This document shows, in pieces, positions 22,209 to 29,313 of a DNA stretch of 29,645 nt; position 1 is the first letter of the stretch; every line of letters begins with the position of its first letter. Origin of the DNA: a virus; IMG/VR virus record IMGVR_UViG_3300043548_000013, positions 1 through 29,645 of that record. One strand, given 5' to 3'. The notes under the pieces were generated by a model. That model searched no databases, was not told where the DNA came from, and saw nothing but the letters and a program-made list of their open reading frames with translations. Position numbers and translations under genes: made by a program.

Positions 22209-22646
22209 ATGGATGAATTGAATACAGCAATGAAGATTGTGCTCGCGAATACTTTCGCAATGTATTTCAAGGCACACGGGCATCACTGGAATGTTGAAGG
22301 TAAAGACTTCTCCCAGATGCACGATTTCTTTGCTGGATTATACGAAGAACTTTTTGCTGCAGTAGATAAAATTGCTGAAGAGATTCGTGCTCTCGATGAC
22401 TATGCTCCATACAATATGACCGAACTATCATCAATGACAACAGTAAAAGAATCAAATATCTTTGGGGTTGATGTTGCTGGTATGCTTGCTGATTTGATTG
22501 ATGCAAATGCTTCTGTCATTGAAGCATTAAACTCTGCGCACAAATTGGCAGACGCAGAAGGCAATCGCGGACTGGTTAATTTATTAGAAGAACGTCTAGA
22601 TGTTCACGCAAAACATGCGTGGATGCTGCGCGCCACCTCTAAATAA
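22209..22646 (+). CDS. Dps-like ferritin-fold protein
   Basis: 145 residues. 'FKAHGHHWNVEGKDFSQMHD' (about 20-39) and 'VDKIAEEIRALDD' (52-64) are the Dps signature. H26, H38, D53 and E57 align with E. coli Dps ferroxidase residues H51, H63, D78 and E82. The position of D67 is Ala42, so one metal ligand seems lost, which may weaken iron oxidation. There is no basic N-terminal tail of the kind that lets E. coli Dps bind DNA. The dodecamer would store iron or remove peroxide. It is the third redox-related phage gene here after the peroxiredoxin and Fe(II) oxygenase, but lies among head genes. Confidence 0.85.
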   Translation: MDELNTAMKIVLANTFAMYFKAHGHHWNVEGKDFSQMHDFFAGLYEELFAAVDKIAEEIRALDDYAPYNMTELSSMTTVKESNIFGVDVAGMLADLIDANASVIEALNSAHKLADAEGNRGLVNLLEERLDVHAKHAWMLRATSK

Positions 22647-22647
22647 T

Positions 22648-22655
22648 TATAAATA
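22648..22655 (+). promoter_or_regulatory. T4-type late promoter (TATAAATA)
   Basis: Exact octamer two bases after the Dps stop, 27 bases before the next start; a GAGGGAA ribosome site follows. Drives polyprotein B and probably genes beyond. Confidence 0.75.
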
Positions 22656-22682
22656 TAGAAAAGTTTAAAGAGGGAACCTATA

Positions 22683-24557
22683 ATGAGTCTTGAACAAACA
22701 ATTAGAGATACGGTGATGCTAGAAAGCATGGACCTAGATGCTCGTCTGCAGCAACTAGTTCGTGCTGGTCTGATGCCATCGAACACTCTGCCTCTGCTTC
22801 GTAAAGCGATCGCAAAGGTTCAGGGTGGTATGTCACTGCAAGGTCCAGAGCGTGATGTAATGGCAACATTCATCAACACTATGATGTATATCGTTCTTGG
22901 TGATGACACTATCTTCAATAAGGCACGTGCTGGTGCAAAGAACTATGCTACAGAAGAAGTAGAACTCGACGAAAATGCTAAGATCGTTGCTCATCTAGTA
23001 AAGCGTTACGGTGACAATATTCGCAAGAGTCACGTTGTGTCTGCTGCTAATGACTTCGGCGTTGATGCTTCGAAACTTTCAAAGGCAGTTCGTAAGAAAC
23101 TCGGCAAGACTATGCTCGAAGCAAAAGAAAAGCAAGAGTATGACTACGAAGGTGACATGGCAATGTCGCAACTGAAGTCAATCATTGCTAACTCGCAGCG
23201 TATGCATGATATGTTGGGTGAAGATACCAATCTCCCTGAGTGGGTGCAGTCCAAGATTACTTTGGCAGAAGATTATATCTCAACCGCAAGCAATTACATG
23301 CAAGGTGAGATGAATGAAGAGCAGATCGACGAACTTTCAAAGTCAACTCTCGGGTCTTATGTTAAGAAGGCTAAGAACCAATTAAGTTCTTCAGATTATC
23401 ATGTTGGTCGTGCTGTTGGAGCACGCGAAGTTGGTCAATCTGCTAATTTTAGCAAAGAACTTGAAAACAAACTAGCAGCACGTGGTAAGAAGCGTTATCA
23501 TGGAATTGACAAAGCTGTCGGCAAGATGACCAAGGAAGAAGTGCAGATCGACGAACTCTCAAAGAAGACCATGGGTTCTTATGTTAAGAAAGCATCAGGT
23601 GCTGAACAACCAAAGAATGTAATGAGTCCAAAGAACGTTCCTTTAACAAAAATCGCTGCTTACCAAGGTGACAGTGAAACAGGACACTTCGGTAAGAGAT
23701 TCAACCAACATACTTATGATAAAGCAGAGCGTCTCCGTAAGAATCGTGAGACAGGCATCAAGAGAGCAGTTGATAAACTTGCGAAGGAAGAAGTCGAGAT
23801 TACCGAAGCATCAGTAGCAGATGTAGCAAAAACTGCACATCTACATGTTAGAGCAGGTAAGCATGACAGTATCCATACTGCTATTCAATCTGCAGTTAAT
23901 ACGCATTTCCCATCTTCGGTGCACTCTGCGGTAACACGTAAGAAGGTTGCTGCCCAAGCGTTGAATAAAATTCAATCGATGAATAAATCTAAGATGACCA
24001 AAGAAGATGTTGAGCAAGTCGATGAGATCTCGAAGGCAATGGCAGGTCGCTACATCAACAAAGCGAAAAACTCTATTGACCTGACTGCTTGGAGACAAGG
24101 ATACAAAGAAGCAGGTGCTGGTAGTCCTTCGAAACATATGGAAAAGAAACTATCAAAGCGCCATAAGGGTATCGAAACTGCTGTTAAGAAGTTGACTAAG
24201 GAAGAATCTGAAAACCTTGACGAACTATCGAAGGCAACTATGGGTCGTTACATCAACAAGGCTGCCACAAAAATGGGCAGTCAAGGTGTTACTGCTGGTC
24301 TGAAGATTGCTGCTGATGAAAAGTCAAGCAAGAACTTCAAGGATATGGGCAAGCGCGAAAAGGGTATCAAGAGAGCAGTTAACAAACTGACCAAAGAAGA
24401 TATTGATGCAGTAAAGAAAATGAACGAGTCTTACAAGACCGCATTTGATACTGCTCTTACAGAATATGGCATCAAGTCTCCCTCGGAACTTGATGAATCG
24501 AAACGAAAAGAATTTTTCAACTACGTAGACCAAGAATTTAAAAAGGGAGACAAATAA
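22683..24557 (+). CDS. modular head polyprotein B with four DELSK repeats
   Basis: 624 residues, Lys-rich. Modules are visible: N-terminal residues 1-95; 'YEGDMAMSQLKSIIANSQRM' (155-174) with 'NLPEWVQSKITLAEDYI', a module common in T4-like phages; four tandem repeats (214-286, 287-370, 445-508, 511-572) that each start (I/V/L)-DE-(L/I)SK-x-(x)-x-G-x-Y(V/I)-x-KA and end G-I-x-x-AV-x-KLTKE; and a closing module 'YKTAFDTALTEYGIKSPSEL' (584-603) with 'KEFFNYVDQEF'. Candidate prohead-protease sites are VMLE14|S, LDE97|N, MLE146|A, IDE217|L, IDE291|L, ITE375|A, VDE448|I and LDE514|L, one exactly at each repeat head. I infer an internal-head polyprotein; no enzyme activity is suggested. Confidence 0.65.
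   Translation: MSLEQTIRDTVMLESMDLDARLQQLVRAGLMPSNTLPLLRKAIAKVQGGMSLQGPERDVMATFINTMMYIVLGDDTIFNKARAGAKNYATEEVELDENAKIVAHLVKRYGDNIRKSHVVSAANDFGVDASKLSKAVRKKLGKTMLEAKEKQEYDYEGDMAMSQLKSIIANSQRMHDMLGEDTNLPEWVQSKITLAEDYISTASNYMQGEMNEEQIDELSKSTLGSYVKKAKNQLSSSDYHVGRAVGAREVGQSANFSKELENKLAARGKKRYHGIDKAVGKMTKEEVQIDELSKKTMGSYVKKASGAEQPKNVMSPKNVPLTKIAAYQGDSETGHFGKRFNQHTYDKAERLRKNRETGIKRAVDKLAKEEVEITEASVADVAKTAHLHVRAGKHDSIHTAIQSAVNTHFPSSVHSAVTRKKVAAQALNKIQSMNKSKMTKEDVEQVDEISKAMAGRYINKAKNSIDLTAWRQGYKEAGAGSPSKHMEKKLSKRHKGIETAVKKLTKEESENLDELSKATMGRYINKAATKMGSQGVTAGLKIAADEKSSKNFKDMGKREKGIKRAVNKLTKEDIDAVKKMNESYKTAFDTALTEYGIKSPSELDESKRKEFFNYVDQEFKKGDK
23322..24398 (+). repeat. four diverged tandem repeats of 62-84 codons
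   Basis: Units at 23322-23540, 23541-23792, 24015-24206 and 24213-24398, with an unrelated module at about 23808-24014 between units 2 and 3. Each unit has a conserved 15-residue head and a conserved 15-residue tail around a variable middle. This suggests duplication followed by divergence or recombination between modules. Confidence 0.8.
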
Positions 24558-26128
24558 TGTCCGCATGGGGTAAAGCAGATAATAAGACAGCATCGGGTAC
24601 AGTAACTCTTACTGCACCATCTATCACATTCAACGCCGCATCGGGTCACGCTGCTGGTGTTTATACTTCGTCAGGTCATCCATTCCAACTCGGTGATCCT
24701 GTAGTATACAGCGACGGTGGTGGTACTGCTGTTGTTGGTCTTACAGACGAAGAAACATACTATGTTACCAACGTAACAGCAACTACGTTCAGTCTTGCAA
24801 CTACAGAAGACCGTGCGCTGCGTAACGATCCAATCATCATCAATTCGACTGATGGTGTCGGTTCATCACATACATTCACGCTAAGTCTAGATTACGGTCG
24901 CGGAACTCTAACAGGTTCTTCTACAGCGTTTGATGCTGATCAAGATGGCGCTGAAGCTTTCGTTGGTGACATGATTCGCGTCGGCACGCAAGAAATGATT
25001 ATAACTGCAATTGCTAGTGAAACAGTTGCTACTGTGATTAACGCAAATCCAGGAACAACTCTGACAGCATTTTCAGGTGAAACATATAGAATCCACGAAA
25101 AACCAACATTTGTTTCTTCTGTTGCGACGACTGACTTTGAGTCAACACAAGTGTTTGGTGTAAAAAGCGACGAAATTCACGGTGACCAATCAGGTGGTTA
25201 TATTTCGGCAGTTGCTCTAATTCAGGGCGGTTCTGGATATGTTGAAGCTCCTGGTGTTTCGTTCTCAGGTGGTGGCGGTTCAAGTGCTGCTGCGACTGCA
25301 ACGATTTCGGGTGGCATAGTTACTGCAGTTACTGTTACAAACAATGGTTCGTCGTATGAAACTGCTCCAACAGTTACTATTGCTGGTCCTGTTCTAACAG
25401 TCCCAACATCGGGCGTAAATACTACAACTGATACAGTATCTTATACTGCGCACGGTCGTGCTGCTGGTGATGCTATTAAGTATCAAGATGGTGGTGGTAC
25501 TGCTGCTACTGGTCTGACTGACAATACAACATACTATGTTGCGATTGCTGGTCTTACTGCCAATGCTTTCAAGGTTAAGGCAGCAAATACTTCTGCTACT
25601 CTAGCAGGCGTTGCTATCTCTGGAACTGGCGGTCAGTTTACTTGTACTGCTGCTGCACTTGCAACTGGCGATCGTATTACAATCACTGGAACTGCTGGTG
25701 GCACTGGTTCGATTACTGGTTACGCAACAGGAAACGTTTATAAGGTTTCGGCAATCACAGGAACTTCGCCAAACGTAACAGGATTCACTCTGACTGATGA
25801 ATCAGGCGGTGCGCTGACAACAACTACTGGAACTCCAACAGGTCTGACATATACCAAGGAAACAGTCATTGACATTTCCGGCACTGGTAACAATGCTCAG
25901 TACTTTGAAATTGTCGCTGGTACTACTGCTACTGCTAATGCAGCACTTGGTGTCAACCAAGGCGACGAAGTTGGTGAATCGGGTGCTGTTGCTCACACTG
26001 GTTGGGTCAAGCGTAAGGTTCTAACTGGTGCTCATGCTGGTCGTATCCAGTATGAAGTTCTAGTGGCACTTTCGAAGAATGGTATCATCAGCGATGCTGC
26101 TGACGATATTCAATTCCCAGAGGACTAA
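24557..26128 (+). CDS. virion structural protein with adhesin-like repeats (523 aa)
   Basis: The start shares one base with the previous stop. It opens MSAWGKADN, a beginning I associate with structural proteins of T4-like aquatic phages, and ends 'DAADDIQFPED' after 'AGRIQYEVLVALSKNG'. A beta-repeat occurs twice (residues 39-81 and 298-341): G-H-x-(x)-G-D-x-(V/I)-x-Y-x-DGGGTA-x-x-GLTD-x-x-TYYV. A separate 'GGSGY...AP...V..SGGG' unit lies at 215-279. Very rich in Thr, Ala, Gly and Ser with almost no Cys. It is probably an exposed head or fibre protein that binds surfaces. Location in the virion is not determined. Confidence 0.7.
   Translation: MSAWGKADNKTASGTVTLTAPSITFNAASGHAAGVYTSSGHPFQLGDPVVYSDGGGTAVVGLTDEETYYVTNVTATTFSLATTEDRALRNDPIIINSTDGVGSSHTFTLSLDYGRGTLTGSSTAFDADQDGAEAFVGDMIRVGTQEMIITAIASETVATVINANPGTTLTAFSGETYRIHEKPTFVSSVATTDFESTQVFGVKSDEIHGDQSGGYISAVALIQGGSGYVEAPGVSFSGGGGSSAAATATISGGIVTAVTVTNNGSSYETAPTVTIAGPVLTVPTSGVNTTTDTVSYTAHGRAAGDAIKYQDGGGTAATGLTDNTTYYVAIAGLTANAFKVKAANTSATLAGVAISGTGGQFTCTAAALATGDRITITGTAGGTGSITGYATGNVYKVSAITGTSPNVTGFTLTDESGGALTTTTGTPTGLTYTKETVIDISGTGNNAQYFEIVAGTTATANAALGVNQGDEVGESGAVAHTGWVKRKVLTGAHAGRIQYEVLVALSKNGIISDAADDIQFPED
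24671..25579 (+). repeat. duplicated beta-repeat in a structural protein gene
   Basis: Codons 39-81 (24671-24799) and 298-341 (25448-25579) encode two copies of a unit with the shared core DGGGTA-x-x-GLTD-x-x-TYYV. They are separated by unrelated sequence. Confidence 0.7.
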
Positions 26129-26134
26129 TAACTA

Positions 26135-26587
26135 ATGGCAGACAGTAAAGTAACCGCAATGACTGCAGCGACATCGGTCTCTTCGACCGATGTCCTGTAT
26201 CTCGTGAAACCAACAACATCTCCATATGATCATAAGGTTACTGTCTCCAATCTATTTGGTGGCATTCCAGTTCCTGTGGTTCTGGAAGACGATCTTGTTC
26301 TTGGTGGCACCGTCCAGACATTAAGTGCTGGTGGTGCCATCAGCATCTCTAACTTGGTAACAAAGATTACTTCACCTTCTGGTGCTGGAACTCTTACGAT
26401 TGCAGATGGAACAGAAGGTCAAATCAAAGTAGTTGTGATGGTAAGTAATACTGGTGGTCATGCTTTGACTATCAGTGCAAATATTGGACACTCGTCAATT
26501 GTATTCAATTCAGCAGGTGATACTGCTACATTGATTTTCTTGGCAGGAAACTGGTATTTCCTCGGGGGAACGGCGACAGTATCATAA
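26135..26587 (+). CDS. structural protein, tail/head fibre-like (150 aa)
   Basis: 'KVTAMTAATSVSSTDVLYLV' followed by 'HKVTVSNLFGG' is a common N-terminal attachment pattern of phage fibre-type proteins. The rest is a beta-rich stretch ('LTIADGTEGQIKVVVMV', 'GNWYFLGG') that looks like the end of a fibre shaft or a small tip domain. It starts six bases after the previous structural gene and is likely in the same complex. A 10-bp hairpin sits at 26170-26194 inside its 5' end. Confidence 0.6.
   Translation: MADSKVTAMTAATSVSSTDVLYLVKPTTSPYDHKVTVSNLFGGIPVPVVLEDDLVLGGTVQTLSAGGAISISNLVTKITSPSGAGTLTIADGTEGQIKVVVMVSNTGGHALTISANIGHSSIVFNSAGDTATLIFLAGNWYFLGGTATVS
26170..26194 (+). other. perfect 10-bp hairpin inside the 5' coding region
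   Basis: GACATCGGTC (26170-26179), loop TCTTC, GACCGATGTC (26185-26194). It lies 35 bases after the start codon and 42 bases after the previous stop. No T run follows. Confidence 0.75.
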
Positions 26588-26588
26588 T

Positions 26589-26951
26589 ATGATTGATTTA
26601 AATGATGATAATTTTTTGATCTTTGCCATAAAGAATTACGATAATCCCAGTTGTAATGGGATGTCGGATTTAGAAGAAGATTTGAAAAGATTTAAATATA
26701 TAAAACGATTGTTCAGACGTTACGAGAATACTGATGTGTTAAGTGAACGACTGGTGCTCAACCATTTGATAATTCTTTACAACGTATTCGGTAATGCTGC
26801 TACTAGAATGTTGTTCTACAAAATAGAGCAAAAATATTGGTCTTATTTGAAAACATTTCTTGTTTTCCTAAATAGAATGCCTGATAGTTCTTTGGTCGAA
26901 ATAAATTTGGATCAAACTATTGTAAGTAAATTAAGGGAACTTAATGTCTAG
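26589..26951 (+). CDS. conserved hypothetical protein of T4-like phages (120 aa)
   Basis: A helical protein with 'DLEEDLKRFKYIKRLFRRY', 'LSERLVLNHLIILYNVFG' and 'LKTFLVFLNRMP'. I recognise this pattern from aquatic T4-like genomes, where it is conserved but uncharacterised. No clear ribosome site precedes the ATG, so translation probably depends on the upstream gene, whose stop is one base away. The last eight bases overlap the next gene. The tight link with that gene suggests a shared complex, possibly in late gene expression or assembly; this is inference. Confidence 0.7.
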   Translation: MIDLNDDNFLIFAIKNYDNPSCNGMSDLEEDLKRFKYIKRLFRRYENTDVLSERLVLNHLIILYNVFGNAATRMLFYKIEQKYWSYLKTFLVFLNRMPDSSLVEINLDQTIVSKLRELNV

Positions 26952-27483
26952 ATTTGTTGATAGTTTAATTACCTATAGAATATTGCGTCTGCTGACTACA
27001 CCATTTGATCAGCAGGATGCATTTCGTTTAGGTATCATCGACAAACATGGTAATGTTCTTAAAAAGGAACGCGATCTAAATACTACAGAGGAACAAGAAG
27101 CATATAGTCTGCTCCACCGAATGGTGTTTCGTCTAAAAAGAATTATCGAAAAAGTTCCAATGGACAATAAAAACTTTCTCTCGTTCGCGACTGCTGTTGC
27201 GCTAGTAAGAGAAGGTGTAGAATATGAAGAAGATATTTTAGAGGAACTTTTCTACATGACACAAGAAAGAGAAGATGTCAAGGAATTGGCAGAAGAATTA
27301 ACAACTATCAAACTGAAAACATTTTCTCAGTTCGTGGAAGAGATGGGCGTTGCTGGTGGTAATGTTGCTGGTATCGGTATTGAACATCCAACCAAATCTA
27401 ATCAGGCAGAACCTGGAGTTTCAAAAGCTGCTCAGAAGAAGTGGCGCAAAAAGAATAAAATTATAAGAAGGAATGCACAATGA
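26944..27483 (+). CDS. conserved hypothetical protein of T4-like phages (179 aa)
   Basis: Opens 'RFVDSLITYRILRLLTTPF', followed by 'LLHRMVFRLKRIIEKVP'. This is a strongly conserved but uncharacterised pattern in aquatic T4-like phages. The C-terminal part 'LKTFSQFVEEMG' (about 137-148) looks like the SFxxF(I/L/V)xE capsid-targeting element but is internal, and is followed by 'GGNVAGIGIEHPT' and a basic tail. It overlaps both neighbours (eight and four bases). It may be a head-associated protein processed at an internal site; not proven. Confidence 0.65.
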   Translation: MSRFVDSLITYRILRLLTTPFDQQDAFRLGIIDKHGNVLKKERDLNTTEEQEAYSLLHRMVFRLKRIIEKVPMDNKNFLSFATAVALVREGVEYEEDILEELFYMTQEREDVKELAEELTTIKLKTFSQFVEEMGVAGGNVAGIGIEHPTKSNQAEPGVSKAAQKKWRKKNKIIRRNAQ

Positions 27484-27932
27484 GTTTGTTAAATTTTTTC
27501 TCGGTGGGTAAAGAAATTGATACCCTTCAAGAACTAGAAATTGAAAAGGGTAAGATTCAACTTACCATTATGAAGATGGCCGCAGCTATTCTCGGCATCA
27601 TTATGATGTCAGTTGTTGTAACTATGATGATCGGTCTCTTTGTTCCTAATGAGGTGGTCGACAACAATGAAATCTTTAAGATCATTGGTCCTGCATTCTC
27701 TACCATTGTTGGTGCGTTCGTTGGTGCGTTCGCAACTATGATGGGTATGAAGACTTCTGAATTCGATCCTAATGTAAAGGTTCAAGAACTCGGTAAGACT
27801 GATCATAAAGCACTGGCAGAAGCGCATGTAATTAATGCTCAGGCAGAGTCGATCGAGGCGGATACAGAAATCAAACTAATGGCTGCTATCGATAAGTATA
27901 AAGATAGCGATGACGACTTCGGTCCATTCTGA
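27480..27932 (+). CDS. two-span membrane protein, second holin candidate (150 aa)
   Basis: Two hydrophobic helices lie at about residues 31-53 and 68-88 ('AILGIIMMSVVVTMMIGLFV' and 'IIGPAFSTIVGAFVGAFA'), joined by a short polar loop 'NEVVDNNEIFK'. The C-terminus is acidic and helical. The layout resembles two-span holin or antiholin proteins. It lies immediately upstream of the endolysin gene (11-base gap), the usual place for a holin. It could alternatively be an assembly or injection membrane protein. Confidence 0.55.
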   Translation: MSLLNFFSVGKEIDTLQELEIEKGKIQLTIMKMAAAILGIIMMSVVVTMMIGLFVPNEVVDNNEIFKIIGPAFSTIVGAFVGAFATMMGMKTSEFDPNVKVQELGKTDHKALAEAHVINAQAESIEADTEIKLMAAIDKYKDSDDDFGPF

Positions 27933-27943
27933 GGAGTAAAATA

Positions 27944-29119
27944 ATGACACAACTAACTGAACATTTTACTCTCGCAGAAATGATTGTATCGCCAACCGCA
28001 AAGCGTCTTGGTATTCCTAACACACCAACTCCTGCGCACATTGAAAATATGCGCTACTGCTGCGAAAAGATTCTCGAACCTGTTCGTGCTAAGTTTGGTC
28101 CAGTAACAATCAACTCTTCGTATCGTGCACCACTTGTCAACAAGGCAGTTGGTGGATCTGCTACTTCTCAGCACGTTAATGGTCAAGCGATTGACTTTGA
28201 AGTCAAGGGTGTTGACAACAAGAAGGTTGCTGACTGGGTTGCTGACAATCTAGAGTTTGACCAAGTCATCCTGGAATTCTATTCGTCAGGTGACAAGAAC
28301 TCTGGTTGGGTCCATGCTTCAATTAAGAAGGAAGGTGGCAACCGTAAGCAGCGTCTGATTGCTACCAAGTCTAAGGCAGGTGGAACAAAGTATACACCAG
28401 TCAAGGATTTCGATCCAAGCACAACCAGAGAAGCAGGTGCTCCTGTTGTAGAAGCAGTGGCACAGGTTGCTAAGGCAGCAGTCCAAACAACATCAGTTGC
28501 TGGTCTTGGACCAATGCAATCGCTACAGGCAAAATGTGGTGTTGCCGCTGATGGTAAGTGGGGTCCAGGAACATTTAAGGCAGCGAGAGATTACTTCAAA
28601 CTATCGACTGCTCAAGCAGCGCACTTCTTTGGTCAGTGTGCTCACGAGTCAGGTGGTTTCAAGGTGTTCTCAGAAAACCTAAACTACAGCGACAAGGGTC
28701 TTAATGGTATCTTCAAGAAGTATTTCCCGACAATCGCATCGACTGCTGGGTATGCTCGTAAGCCAGAAAAGATTGCTAACAAGGTCTATGCTAATCGTAT
28801 GGGTAATGGACCAGAGTCATCGGGTGATGGATGGAAGTTCCGTGGACGTGGTCCGATCCAGTTAACTGGTAAGAGCAACTATACTCAATTCGCTCAAGAC
28901 ATCGGTCGCCCTGATGTTCTGACAAATCCTGACATCGTAGCAACCGAACTCGCATTCGAATCAGCACTATGGTTCTTCAACAAGAACGGTCTGTTCGCAA
29001 TCGCCGACAAGGGTGTTACCGATGCAGTTATTGGTCAGATTACTCGTCGTGTAAATGGTGGAACGCATGGTCTTGATGACCGCATTAAAAAAACTAAACA
29101 ATACGCAGCATGGGGATAA
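27944..29119 (+). CDS. bifunctional endolysin: M15-type peptidase + PG-binding + GH19 muramidase/chitinase
   Basis: 391 residues with two catalytic domains. Residues 1-128 are an M15A-type peptidase: 'SSYRAPLVNKAVGG', then S75-x-H77-x-x-G80-x-A82-x-D84, and 'GWVHASI' (H124), giving Zn ligands H77, D84 and H124. Residues 188-215 ('MQSLQAKCGVAADGKWGPGT') look like a peptidoglycan-binding turn. Residues 222-391 are a GH19 lysozyme-like domain: acid E235 in 'QCAHESGGF', base E244 in 'SENLNYS', and 'GWKFRGRGPIQLTGKSNY'. It could cut both peptide stems and glycan chains. There is no signal peptide, so a holin is needed. The start follows GAGGAG. Confidence 0.88.
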   Translation: MTQLTEHFTLAEMIVSPTAKRLGIPNTPTPAHIENMRYCCEKILEPVRAKFGPVTINSSYRAPLVNKAVGGSATSQHVNGQAIDFEVKGVDNKKVADWVADNLEFDQVILEFYSSGDKNSGWVHASIKKEGGNRKQRLIATKSKAGGTKYTPVKDFDPSTTREAGAPVVEAVAQVAKAAVQTTSVAGLGPMQSLQAKCGVAADGKWGPGTFKAARDYFKLSTAQAAHFFGQCAHESGGFKVFSENLNYSDKGLNGIFKKYFPTIASTAGYARKPEKIANKVYANRMGNGPESSGDGWKFRGRGPIQLTGKSNYTQFAQDIGRPDVLTNPDIVATELAFESALWFFNKNGLFAIADKGVTDAVIGQITRRVNGGTHGLDDRIKKTKQYAAWG

Positions 29120-29124
29120 GAAAT

Positions 29125-29313
29125 ATGCTAACTAAAATTAAAGACGCACTAAAGAAACTGTTTGGTTTCGTTGATGCTAATAAGGACGGTAAGATCGACC
29201 TCGCCGAAATCAATATCGCTGTCGATAAGGCAGAGGTAAAGGTAAAGGAAGTCAAAGAAAAGGTCGAGACTGCAGTAAAGAAAACTCGCGGTCGTAAACC
29301 AAAGGCAAAGTAA
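29125..29313 (+). CDS. EF-hand protein with basic C-terminal tail (62 aa)
   Basis: ATG at 29125 is set by GGGGAT upstream; the in-frame ATG at 29110 lies inside the endolysin end and lacks a ribosome site. Residues 17-28 'DANKDGKIDLAE' are a complete EF-hand loop (D1, N3, D5, K7 via backbone, D9, E12). The rest is an amphipathic helix of Val, Lys and Glu (coiled coil) and a tail 'KKTRGRKPKAK' like an AT-hook or nuclear-type basic segment. It could bind calcium and DNA or peptidoglycan. A single EF-hand often dimerises. Function unknown; the position right after the endolysin suggests lysis or head function. Confidence 0.7.
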   Translation: MLTKIKDALKKLFGFVDANKDGKIDLAEINIAVDKAEVKVKEVKEKVETAVKKTRGRKPKAK

